Below are positions 17,001-24,139 of a DNA stretch of 36,030 nt, one piece after another. Each line of letters starts with the position of its first letter. Within the stretch, counting starts at the first letter, position 1. This DNA comes from Pirellulaceae bacterium (lineage in GTDB: Bacteria; Planctomycetota; Planctomycetia; Pirellulales; Pirellulaceae), in NCBI GenBank assembly GCA_030748485.1, contig JASMLW010000057.1, positions 1 to 36,030 of the forward strand, read 5' to 3'. The notes below the pieces were generated by a model. It searched no databases and had not been told where the DNA came from. It saw nothing but the letters and a program-made list of their open reading frames with translations. Made by a program: the position numbers and the translations under genes.

Positions 17001-17463
17001 TCAAGAACTCAACACATCCCACAACTCGCCTGGCGACAAGACCTTACGGCAAAGGGGCTGCGCTCGTTTCAGCCTGGAACGCGCAGCTCACCCCTTGTTA
17101 GCGCAGAAGCGCAACGGCTCACACTTGGCGAAGGAGAGCCGAATTCCAGTTGGCTGTATGGGGAACTACTCCATTGGCGAGGACGTGGCAGGCACCTCTC
17201 TATCCTCGACTTTGGTTCACTCGACGAATTCAACATGAACTCTGAGATTGAATTGCTCTCTGGCGACAGCAATACTGATTTGGACCCCGTGATTCTGACC
17301 ACGGACCGTGATTTCTTAAGTGGACTCGCGCGGGCTTGGCGGCAAGCGGGCCTCTCCCAGGCAGAGCGCAGCCGCTGCAGCGCATCCCCAGTTTTTGGTG
17401 GTAGTCGTCGAGTAGCTTCGGTGGACGAACACTCGGCAACGATCGCGATGCTCTTGGCAATTG
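17001..17463 (+). other. Spacer with possible unannotated + strand transcript
   Basis: Between the gntR promoter and the parE stop lie over 500 bp with no recognisable gene. Several short hairpin-forming stretches are visible, such as CTGCGC...GCGCAG (about 17057-17090) and GGCTC...GAGCC (about 17119-17143). A rightward frame from ATG 17235 (MNSEIELLSGDSNTDLDPVI) is open but runs straight through the terminator at 17464 and into the antisense of parE, so I do not call it a gene. The rightward terminator at the end of this stretch has no known gene in front of it, so a small RNA or very short gene is possible. Confidence 0.3.
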
Positions 17464-17493
17464 AACGCTGTCCTCGCAAGACAGCGTTTTTTT
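17464..17493 (+). terminator. Rho-independent terminator, rightward, without a known upstream gene
   Basis: AACGCTGTC (17464-17472) pairs with GACAGCGTT (17480-17488) across a 7-base loop, and the run of seven T ends at 17493. The U-run exists only on the + strand. All neighbouring genes (gntR, parDE) are leftward, so this terminator serves an unrecognised rightward transcript, or is left over from one. Confidence 0.7.
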
Positions 17494-17546
17494 GTAGCAT
17501 TCGCGAGACGACCAAGTCCGGGAGTCGTACCGTCCCGCCCTTGTTG

Positions 17547-17855
17547 TCAATTCTCGCCCGTGCGGAAGATTCGAGGGATGTCACGGGAACTGTGGAGCAC
17601 ACGGACAACTTGGACGCCGTCATCGAGTGGCCGGTAGAAGATGATGTATTTCCCCACCGGAAACGAGCGGATGTTCGCTCCGAGATCAGGACGGGCTTCC
17701 CCGGCGTGGGTGTGGCGTACGAGCAGCTTCAACTGCTCGTCAATGGAGTCGATCCACCGTTTGGCCCGCATTCGACTCTGCGACTGCTCAGCGATGTAGC
17801 AGGCAGCCGTCAGCACATCCGCTTTTGCCCTCGGCGACCGTTCAATTCGGGCCAT
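17547..17855 (-). CDS. parE: ParE/RelE-superfamily toxin
   Basis: This 102-residue protein begins MARIERSPRAKADVLTAACYIA and contains the ParE-type blocks RAKRWIDSIDEQLKLLVRHTHAGEARPDL, IRSFPVGKYIIFYRPLDDGVQVVRVLHSSRDI. The alternating strand pattern IIFYRP...VQVVRVLH and the final Arg-Asp are typical of ParE toxins, which in known cases inhibit DNA gyrase. The target cannot be confirmed from sequence. Its ATG overlaps the stop of the upstream antitoxin gene as TGATG, so the pair is translationally coupled. It reads toward the gntR operon. Confidence 0.88.
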   Translation of the reverse strand: MARIERSPRAKADVLTAACYIAEQSQSRMRAKRWIDSIDEQLKLLVRHTHAGEARPDLGANIRSFPVGKYIIFYRPLDDGVQVVRVLHSSRDIPRIFRTGEN

Positions 17856-18112
17856 CAGCCTGTTTCAGAATTCGCATCCAGTTGCTCATCAAGTTCGGCT
17901 TTGATCGCATCGGCGTCCCAGGGCTCGCCCTCACCGCGATCAAGTTCAGCGACGGCGACTTGGATGTCCTGACGCAAGATAGCGTGCCGCTGCTTGAGTT
18001 CCCGTAAAGCCCGAACGCCGGCGATAACAACATCATCCTCGTTGGCGAACTCGCCGTTGGCGATTGCCTGTTGGACAAACTCTTGCACGTCTCGCGGAAA
18101 TGTTTCGATCAT
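17855..18112 (-). CDS. parD: ParD-like antitoxin
   Basis: This 85-residue protein (MIETFPRDVQEFVQQAIANGEFANEDDVVIAGVRALRE in pattern) has a ribbon-helix-helix-like N-terminus (~1-45: FVQQAIANGEFANEDDVV) and an acidic C-terminal half that would wrap the toxin (VAELDRGEGEPWDADAIKAELDEQL). The RGEGEPWDADAIKAEL segment is typical of ParD antitoxins. It neutralises ParE and usually represses the operon. ATG 18112 is chosen because the frame upstream, though open to 18214, looks unrelated and because a perfect TATAAT sits 6 bases before this ATG. There is no ribosome binding site. Confidence 0.88.
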   Translation of the reverse strand: MIETFPRDVQEFVQQAIANGEFANEDDVVIAGVRALRELKQRHAILRQDIQVAVAELDRGEGEPWDADAIKAELDEQLDANSETG

Positions 18113-18118
18113 GTCGGC

Positions 18119-18145
18119 ATTATAGCACGGCCAGTAGGACCGGCC
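18119..18145 (-). promoter_or_regulatory. parDE promoter with extended -10 and candidate operator
   Basis: On the minus strand TGCTATAAT (extended -10; TATAAT at 18119-18124) ends six bases before the parD ATG, placing the predicted start of transcription at the A of the ATG. GGCC at 18129-18132 and 18142-18145, around a CCAGT-AGG-ACCGG near-dyad, could be the ParD operator. No good -35 is seen, which is usual for extended -10 promoters. Confidence 0.5.
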
Positions 18146-18269
18146 ATAGCGAACATGTCGCCTGCCCTTTTCGTAGGTTTCGCGTGACAACAGCGACAGC
18201 TGGCAGACGAGCACAAGCTACACGAACAACGGGCTCGACATCGCTCGCAGCGTCCTCTCCCAGACTCGT

Positions 18270-18298
18270 CTGTTAAGGAAGCGTTATGATCTCGTTAA
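18270..18298 (+). promoter_or_regulatory. Candidate Pho box upstream of the pst operon
   Basis: Three 7-base units in direct repeat with exact 11-bp spacing, CTGTTAA (18270-18276), GCGTTAT (18281-18287) and TCGTTAA (18292-18298), have the layout of a PhoB-type box (consensus half-site near CTGTCAT, 11-bp period). The box is 266 bp upstream of the pstS start. The spacer 18113-18564 between parD and pstS holds no gene that I can support. No strong -10 is visible just after the box. Confidence 0.45.
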
Positions 18299-18564
18299 TT
18301 CCAGGACAACTTCGCCGATAGAGCTCATCTGTGGATACGGCGGATCGCGCAGAAACATCAACCAGACGCGCACTTTAGAGTCTCTCGGCGGATTTCCGAC
18401 GCCACTCTGCGCCTCGGATGGGGCTCTGGTCGACAGCGGGCGACTTCCTAAGAATCTCCACGGACGCCGCGAACAGCGACGAAAGTCACGCTAGTGGCCG
18501 CGTTACTTCATTCGCCCTGTAATCGTTGAGTTTCGAGTGAGCTACTTCAGTAGAGAGGGATTCT

Positions 18565-19524
18565 TTGTTTCGCTCAAACATCGTCCTGTGTCTTTCGCTG
18601 TCGTCGATCATCGCGGCGTCCGGTTGCGGCTCACTTGGTCCGGGTGACGCGACGTCTCAGGCGAACACCATCCGAGTTGAAGGGTCCGACACGATGGTGA
18701 ATCTGGCCCAGGCTTGGGCGGAGGAATACAACAAGACGCACCCGGACGTCAGCATTCAAGTTTCCGGCGGCGGGTCGGGCGTCGGCATCGCGAGTTTGAT
18801 CGACGGCGGCGTCGACATCGCGAACACCAGCCGCAAGATGAAGGAGGAAGAGCTTCAGCGAGCTGAAACCAACACGGGGAAACGGCCGCAAGAGGTCGTC
18901 GTCGGCTTGGATGCGCTAGCCGTTTATGTGCACAAAGACAATCCGCTCGAGTCGATTTCGATCCCCGAGCTCGCCGAAATCTACGGGGACGTAGGGAAAA
19001 CGAAAACCTGGTCGGCCCTGGGCGTAAATCACGCCGGCTGCAAGAGCGACAAAATCACGCGGGTCAGTAGACAGAGCAACTCAGGGACATACCACTATTT
19101 CCGGGAAGCTGTGCTCGGCGACGCCCGCGATTTCAAACTCGGCTCGATCGACCAGAGCGGTTCGAAAGATGTCGTGGCACTCGTGTCGCGAACGCCCTGT
19201 GCGATGGGCTACAGCGGCATGGGATACAAGACGGACGACATCAAGTGGGTGAAAGTCGCGGCGGAAGACGGCCAGCCCGGGGTGGCGCCCAGCGTCGACT
19301 CGGCGTCGGATGGAAGTTATCCAATCGCGCGGCCGCTGCAGATCTACACTTTGGGCGAACCGACCGGATTACTCAAAGAGTACATCGACTGGATCATGTC
19401 CGACGCCGGCCGGAAGATCGTCCTCGACCTCGGCTATGTCCCGATCGAGTCACCGGAAACATCGCCAGTCGAACTCGAGCCCGTCAACGAATCGCCAGCG
19501 GATGAAACGCCGGGCAAGGAGTAG
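18565..19524 (+). CDS. pstS: Phosphate-binding lipoprotein PstS
   Basis: This 319-residue protein has a lipoprotein signal peptide with lipobox ASGC near residue 21, so it is membrane-anchored. The PstS phosphate-binding blocks are clear: RVEGSDTMVNLAQAW, SGGGSGVGIASLIDGGVDIANTSRKM, and SRQSNSGTYHYFREAVLG. It captures phosphate outside the cytoplasmic membrane for PstCAB. The start is TTG 18565, decided by GAGGG at 18555-18559. The C-terminal ~25 residues are acidic and Pro/Glu-rich (ESPETSPVELEPVNESP), probably an unstructured tail. pstC follows after 4 bp. Confidence 0.93.
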   Translation: MFRSNIVLCLSLSSIIAASGCGSLGPGDATSQANTIRVEGSDTMVNLAQAWAEEYNKTHPDVSIQVSGGGSGVGIASLIDGGVDIANTSRKMKEEELQRAETNTGKRPQEVVVGLDALAVYVHKDNPLESISIPELAEIYGDVGKTKTWSALGVNHAGCKSDKITRVSRQSNSGTYHYFREAVLGDARDFKLGSIDQSGSKDVVALVSRTPCAMGYSGMGYKTDDIKWVKVAAEDGQPGVAPSVDSASDGSYPIARPLQIYTLGEPTGLLKEYIDWIMSDAGRKIVLDLGYVPIESPETSPVELEPVNESPADETPGKE

Positions 19525-19528
19525 CTGG

Positions 19529-20485
19529 ATGTCCTCAGGTGACGCGAAGCTGGATGAGCAAAACGGTGGAGAGGCATCGCTTGTCCGCACTTTCCACATG
19601 ATGGTCGACCGCTGCGAACCGCTGGTGGAGTGGACAATCCGCATTTGCGGCTGGAGCGCAATCCTGTTTGTGTTCGCGATCTTCTTCTTCATGGTCCATG
19701 AAGCTTCAGGCATGCTGTTTGGGAAGCTCGACCTCAAGGAGTTCCTCACCAGTCCCAACTGGCGGCCCAACTCGGTGGTGCGGCCGCAGTACGGGATCTT
19801 GGCGCTGATAGTCGGGACCTTGTCTGTCACGATCCTGGCGATGCTGATCGCAGTACCGTTGGGTCTGGGAGCCGCCGTCTACGTTTCGGAGTTCGCCGGA
19901 ACCCGAGTCAAGGAGACGCTCAAGGTCGCCATTGAACTCCTGGCCGCTATCCCCTCGGTGGTTTGGGGATTCATTGGTTACATGGTGTTGGGTCCCCTCA
20001 TCATTTGGGCGACCGACGCGCCGATTGGCATCAACGTGCTCAACGGCGGCGTCATCCTGGCGTTGATGAGCGTACCGATCATCGTCTCGGTCGGCGAAGA
20101 CGCTTTGCGGGCCGTTCCCGATTCATATCGTGAAGCGGCGGTCGCCCTGGGCGCGAGCCGCTGGGAAATCGTCTATCGCGTGCTGTTTCCCGCCGCCAAG
20201 AATGGTTTGTTGGCGGCCGTACTACTCGGGGTCGGCCGCGCGATCGGCGAGACGATGGCGGTCTTGATGGCGACAGGTCACGCCGTGCAGATCCCCCACA
20301 GCTTGCTCGACCCCGTCAGAACACTCACCGCCACGATCGCCGCGGAACTGGGTGAAACCGTGAAGGGCGACGATCACTACGGCACGCTCTTCGTCATCGG
20401 TCTCGTCCTGTTGTTCTTCGCCCTCGCCGTCAATCTCACGGCGGATTTGATCGTGAAGGGAATTCGAGGTGAGCGGCATGACTGA
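19529..20485 (+). CDS. pstC: Phosphate ABC transporter permease PstC
   Basis: This 318-residue inner-membrane protein has about six helices. The EAA loop (SYREAAVALGASRWEIVYRVLFPAA) contacts the ATPase, and the PstC-specific blocks QYGILALIVGTLSVT, EFAGTRVKETLKVAIELLAAIPSVVWGF and GVGRAIGETMAVLMATG are complete. An upstream open frame reaches into pstS, but ATG 19529 has AAGGAG at 19515-19520 and gives the normal length. A hydrophilic ~35-residue N-terminus precedes the first helix. The gene overlaps pstA by 8 bp. Confidence 0.93.
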   Translation: MSSGDAKLDEQNGGEASLVRTFHMMVDRCEPLVEWTIRICGWSAILFVFAIFFFMVHEASGMLFGKLDLKEFLTSPNWRPNSVVRPQYGILALIVGTLSVTILAMLIAVPLGLGAAVYVSEFAGTRVKETLKVAIELLAAIPSVVWGFIGYMVLGPLIIWATDAPIGINVLNGGVILALMSVPIIVSVGEDALRAVPDSYREAAVALGASRWEIVYRVLFPAAKNGLLAAVLLGVGRAIGETMAVLMATGHAVQIPHSLLDPVRTLTATIAAELGETVKGDDHYGTLFVIGLVLLFFALAVNLTADLIVKGIRGERHD

Positions 20486-21752
20486 CCGACAAGCAGTCGC
20501 ATACTACTTCATTGCCTCCGATGCGGGCGGCGACGGAGACGGTTCTCGCGAGCGTCCGTTCTCGTCGCTGCTCGCGGCGCTGGAGGAATTGCGAGACCGG
20601 GCGACGGCACTCTCGGATCCGGCGGATGGCAAGGCGGTGGCGATCGTGTTTGTCGATGGCGGGTCCCCCACGGTCTCATCCGCTGATGAGCGTGCGCACC
20701 AGTTCTTCGTCGACGCCTTCAGCTCCCCCGGCGGGGACGGCTCCGCGGCGGAGCCCTGGAACGAATTCGCGACGGCCTTCGCCGCGCTCGCCGAACGGGC
20801 GCGAAAACGACAGCTCGCCTTGTCGATCGGGCAGCGCCTCGACATCACGCGCCGCGAAGTGTTCACCGCGACCGCGCTCGAACGCGGGAAGAAGCTCAAG
20901 GAGTCGATCGCCAAGTTCGTCTTCCTCTGCATGGCGTTGATCTGCGTCGTGCCGGTGATCGCCGTCCTGACGTTCTTCATCGTCAAGGGATGGCCCGCGT
21001 TGTCGCTTGACTTCCTGCTCGAGAATCCCCAACAAAACCTGACAGCCGGCGGCGTCTGGGCGCCGCTCATCGGCACGTTTTTTCTCGTGCTGACATCACT
21101 CATGGTGGCTGCTCCGATCGGGATTCTGGCGGGCGTGTACCTGAACGAATACGCCGGCTCCAACTGGTTCACGCGGATCGTCAACTTGAGCGTCGTCAAT
21201 CTGGCCGGTGTGCCCAGCATTGTTCACGCCTTGTTCGGCGTCGGCGCCTTTGTCCACTTCGCCCATCTGGGAAAGTCGCTGTTGGCCGCCTCCTGCACGG
21301 TCGCCGTGATGACGTTGCCCGTCATCATCACGAGCACGCGGGAAGCTCTGGCCGCCGTGCCCACCTCGTTTCGCGAAGCTTGTTGGAACATGGGCGCCAG
21401 TCGCTGGCAGACGATTCGTACGATCGTCCTGCCCAACTCGATCGCCGGAATTTTGACCGGGGTGATCCTGCAAGTCGCCCGCGCCGGCGGCGAGACGGCT
21501 CCGATTCTGTTCACCGGAGCCATCCTGTACACGCACGTCGCCGATTCAGGCTGGGCGTCATGGGCTCCCTACGGACCTCAGGACAAGTTCATGGCGCTTT
21601 CGTACCACTTGTTCGCGCTGTCCACGCAGATTCGCGGTGTAAGCGACGAACTGCTGTACGGTACGGCGGTCGTGTTGATCGGATTAGTACTGCTGGTGAA
21701 CAGCGCGTCGATCGGACTGCGCGTCTACATGCGGTCGAGGAAAAAATGGTAG
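20478..21752 (+). CDS. pstA: Phosphate ABC transporter permease PstA with an extra N-terminal domain
   Basis: This 424-residue protein is well over the ~280-300 residues usual for PstA. The permease part starts near residue 150 and has six helices, the EAA loop (SFREACWNMGASRWQTIRTIVLP) and the PstA motif QVARAGGETAPILFTGA. The first ~140 residues are soluble and Asp/Gly/Ala-rich. Their start (YYFIASDAGGDGDGSRERPF then SSLLAALEELRD) resembles the lead-in motif of right-handed beta-helix proteins, though no beta-helix rungs follow. ATG 20478 has an excellent GAGGTGA at 20466-20472; a GTG at 20469 is also in frame. The extension has no signal peptide and by topology would be cytosolic, near the ATPases. 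Its function is unknown. The start overlaps the end of pstC by 8 bp. Confidence 0.92.
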   Translation: MTDRQAVAYYFIASDAGGDGDGSRERPFSSLLAALEELRDRATALSDPADGKAVAIVFVDGGSPTVSSADERAHQFFVDAFSSPGGDGSAAEPWNEFATAFAALAERARKRQLALSIGQRLDITRREVFTATALERGKKLKESIAKFVFLCMALICVVPVIAVLTFFIVKGWPALSLDFLLENPQQNLTAGGVWAPLIGTFFLVLTSLMVAAPIGILAGVYLNEYAGSNWFTRIVNLSVVNLAGVPSIVHALFGVGAFVHFAHLGKSLLAASCTVAVMTLPVIITSTREALAAVPTSFREACWNMGASRWQTIRTIVLPNSIAGILTGVILQVARAGGETAPILFTGAILYTHVADSGWASWAPYGPQDKFMALSYHLFALSTQIRGVSDELLYGTAVVLIGLVLLVNSASIGLRVYMRSRKKW

Positions 21753-21783
21753 CCGCGCCGTCCAGCCCCGTTGAGCAATCCTG

Positions 21784-22536
21784 ATGGATACACACATTTC
21801 CTTTCGCGACGTAACGGTCACGTACGGCGCCCACGTGGCGCTCGGGGACATCACGTTGGAGATACCGAGGCATCAGATCTTCGGCGTCATTGGACCGGCC
21901 AATTCGGGCAAGACGACATTGCTGAAGTGCATCAACCGCACCATCGACTTCGTCAGCTCAGCGAACGTCCGGGGATTGGTGCGAGTAAACAACGAAGACG
22001 TGAACCGCCTGCGCAATGTTTACGATCTGCGACGTCGGGTCGGCATGGTCTTTCCGCTGCCGGTGGGTTTGCCGTTGTCGATCTACGACAACGTTGCGTT
22101 CGCGCCGAGACGGGCGGGCGTGTACGACCGCCAGGAACTCGACGCGCTCGTGGAGAAGTGCCTGCGACAAGCCATGCTCTGGGACGAAGTGAAGGATCGC
22201 ATGAAGTCGCTCGGCACCAAGCTGTCGGGAGGGCAGCAGCAGCGGCTCACTTTGGCTCGCGCGCTGTCGCATCGCCCGGAGATCCTCTGCCTGGACGAGT
22301 TTTCGATCGCCATCGATCCAGTCACCACGATGAAGATCGAGGACGTGCTGTTGGAGCTCAAGAAGGACATGACGATCGTGCTGGTCACCAATCTTGTTCA
22401 GCAGGCTCATCGGCTGGCGGATCAAACGGCGTTCTTCAACAGCTCGCGGCTCGTTGAGGCGGGACCGACTGAAAAAATCTTCACTGAGCCCGACGACAAG
22501 CTGACGCGCGACTACGTGACGGGAGGCTTTGGATAA
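21784..22536 (+). CDS. pstB: PstB-like ATPase 1, intact signature but degenerate Q- and H-loops
   Basis: This 250-residue PstB homologue aligns end to end with E. coli PstB (YDNVAFA, WDEVKDRMKSLGTKLSGGQQQRLTLARAL, final TRDYVTGGFG). Walker A is GPANSGKTT, and the signature LSGGQQQR is intact. Key catalytic elements are changed: the Q-loop MVFQKP reads MVFPLP (Gln to Pro), Walker B/D-loop reads CLDEFSIAIDP instead of LDEPCSALDP, and the switch His of VTHNMQQA is Asn (VTNLVQQA). The catalytic Glu is kept. As a homodimer it would be expected to hydrolyse ATP poorly. It lies directly before a second PstB-like gene, overlapping it by one base (TAATG), and the two appear made to work together. Regulation is presumably with the pst operon. 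Confidence 0.92.
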   Translation: MDTHISFRDVTVTYGAHVALGDITLEIPRHQIFGVIGPANSGKTTLLKCINRTIDFVSSANVRGLVRVNNEDVNRLRNVYDLRRRVGMVFPLPVGLPLSIYDNVAFAPRRAGVYDRQELDALVEKCLRQAMLWDEVKDRMKSLGTKLSGGQQQRLTLARALSHRPEILCLDEFSIAIDPVTTMKIEDVLLELKKDMTIVLVTNLVQQAHRLADQTAFFNSSRLVEAGPTEKIFTEPDDKLTRDYVTGGFG

Positions 22537-23330
22537 TGAACACGGCCGCGGAGAGGGCGGAGCGAGTTGAACTCTGCATCAGAGCCCGCGACTTGAAGCT
22601 CTGGTACGGCGATTTTCAAGCGTTGAACGGCATCGCGCTGGACGTGAAGCAGGGCCTTGTCACCGGCCTGATCGGCCCCTCGGGCTGCGGCAAGACAACG
22701 CTCCTGCGCTGCTTCAATCGCATCAACGAACGCTATGGCAATGTCACGACGACCGGTGAGATCACGATCCACGGCAAGAATATTTACGACGACGATGTCT
22801 CGCTCAGCGAACTCCGGAAATCCGTGGGAATGGTCTTCCAGCGCCCCAACCCGTTGCCCATTTCGATCTACCGCAATGTCCTATTCGGCATCCGCGTGCA
22901 CACGCGCCGCCGCGCATTGAACCGCGCGAAACGCGACGAGTTCGTCGAATCGGCGCTCCGCGAAGTCGACCTCTGGAACGACGTCAAAGACAAGTTGCGG
23001 ATGAAGGCCACTCAACTGACCCTCGAGCAACAGCAGAAACTGTGCATCGCCCGACTCCTGCCCCTCAAGCCGCGAGTCATCCTGATGGACGAACCGTGTT
23101 CGGCGCTCGACGCGGAAGGCACGGAGAAGATTGAGTCATTGCTGGATTCACTGCGAGGAAAGTACACGGTTGTCATCGTCACTCACAACATGGCTCAAGC
23201 GCGGCGAGCCAGCGACGAATGCCTGTTCATGTTGATGGGCGAATTGATCGAACACGCCGAAACCTCGGAGATGTTCTTCAATCCCCGGCACGAAAAAACA
23301 GAAATGTATATCCAAGGCCGCTACGGATGA
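22536..23330 (+). CDS. pstB: PstB-like ATPase 2, intact catalytic loops but degenerate signature
   Basis: This 264-residue PstB homologue has Walker A GPSGCGKTT, Q-loop MVFQRPNPLP, Walker B with D-loop ILMDEPCSALD and switch His VTHNMAQA, all canonical. Its ABC signature is not: the usual LSGGQQQRLCIARAL reads LTLEQQQKLCIARLL, so the Ser-Gly-Gly that binds the gamma phosphate is lost. The defects are therefore the mirror image of those in PstB1. The C-terminus YIQGRYG is PstB-like. The start ATG overlaps the pstB1 stop by one base and has GGGAGG about 10 bases upstream, which favours equal production. The likely form is a PstB1-PstB2 heterodimer. Confidence 0.92.
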   Translation: MNTAAERAERVELCIRARDLKLWYGDFQALNGIALDVKQGLVTGLIGPSGCGKTTLLRCFNRINERYGNVTTTGEITIHGKNIYDDDVSLSELRKSVGMVFQRPNPLPISIYRNVLFGIRVHTRRRALNRAKRDEFVESALREVDLWNDVKDKLRMKATQLTLEQQQKLCIARLLPLKPRVILMDEPCSALDAEGTEKIESLLDSLRGKYTVVIVTHNMAQARRASDECLFMLMGELIEHAETSEMFFNPRHEKTEMYIQGRYG

Positions 23331-23412
23331 TGCTCGGATTCTCAGCTTTCACAGATTCACATTGAATGGGCCGACGCCTCGCCAGACGCGCTCGTGCGAC
23401 CAGGAGCAGATC

Positions 23413-24111
23413 ATGAAAAAGTTTGAGAGCGACTTGCAAGAGTTGCGGGGCCGCTTGGCCAGGATGGCGGCCCTCACGCAGTCAATGGTCGCGTCGGCCA
23501 TGTCGGCCGTTCGAGACCGCAGGCAAAATGTCCGCGCACAAATCGATGAACTCGAATCCCAACTCGATCACATGCAGACCGAGATCGACAAGGATGCGAT
23601 CCGCCTGCTGACGGTCTACAGCCCGGTCGCCTCACAGCTGCGCTACGTCCTTGTTGTGACGCACATCACAGCTCAACTCGAACGCATCGGCGACCAGGTC
23701 GTCAATGTCTGCGAAGGGCTGGAACTCATGCAGAGCGAAGTGGACCAGCATGTCCTACCCGACCTTCACAAGATGAGCGAGCTCGTCGCTCAGATTGTCG
23801 AGGACGCGTTCGCGTCATTCTTCGACAACGACGCCGACAAAGCCGACGCCACGCGCAGTCGCGATGACATCATCGATGCGCTAAACGCGCAGATCATCAA
23901 TCGCCTGCTCAGCGACGAAGTGCTGCACGGCGTGCTCAAGGGCACGCGAGACATCGCCGACGCGCTCGCTCAGATCCTGATCGCTCGGCATCTTGAGCGG
24001 ATCGCCGATCAGGCGGTCAACATCTGCAAAGAGGTGATCTACCTGGTGCGCGGGGACGATGTTCGCCACAGCGCAAACAAACACGGCGCAAACAAACACA
24101 GCGCAACCTAG
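23413..24111 (+). CDS. phoU: Phosphate-transport regulator PhoU
   Basis: This 232-residue all-helical protein has the two PhoU repeats, each with the metal-binding E(R/..)IGD pattern: QLERIGDQVVNVCEGLEL near residue 90 and HLERIADQAVNICKEVIYL near 200. PhoU links the Pst transporter to the PhoR/PhoB kinase pair and restrains phosphate uptake. ATG 23413 is chosen because CAGGAG lies at 23401-23406; the frame is open to 23362. It is the last gene of the operon, 82 bp after pstB2. The C-terminus beyond the fold is built from 15-bp repeats giving HSANKHGANKHSAT. Confidence 0.93.
   Translation: MKKFESDLQELRGRLARMAALTQSMVASAMSAVRDRRQNVRAQIDELESQLDHMQTEIDKDAIRLLTVYSPVASQLRYVLVVTHITAQLERIGDQVVNVCEGLELMQSEVDQHVLPDLHKMSELVAQIVEDAFASFFDNDADKADATRSRDDIIDALNAQIINRLLSDEVLHGVLKGTRDIADALAQILIARHLERIADQAVNICKEVIYLVRGDDVRHSANKHGANKHSAT
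24067..24106 (+). repeat. 15-bp tandem repeat at the 3' end of phoU
   Basis: CACRGCGCAAACAAA is present as two full copies (24067-24081, 24082-24096) and a partial third (24097-24106), in frame. The array is bracketed by a 7-bp inverted repeat, GTTCGCC (24061-24067) and GGCGAAC (24113-24119). Confidence 0.7.
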
Positions 24112-24139
24112 CGGCGAACCGGCTCGCGTCCTCTCGTGA

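Noticed and set aside
17053-17100. GGGGCTGCGC...GCGCAGCTCACCCC as a possible tmRNA or SRP RNA end
   Set aside because: The conserved tmRNA 5' and 3' acceptor sequences and the SRP GNAR-loop core are not present; only a generic hairpin remains.
17069-17972. Open frames of 184 (leftward) and 245 (rightward) codons near parE
   Set aside because: The rightward frame runs through a terminator and into the antisense of parE; the leftward frame is Ser/Arg-rich, lacks a ribosome binding site and overlaps the parE end. Neither shows a family pattern.
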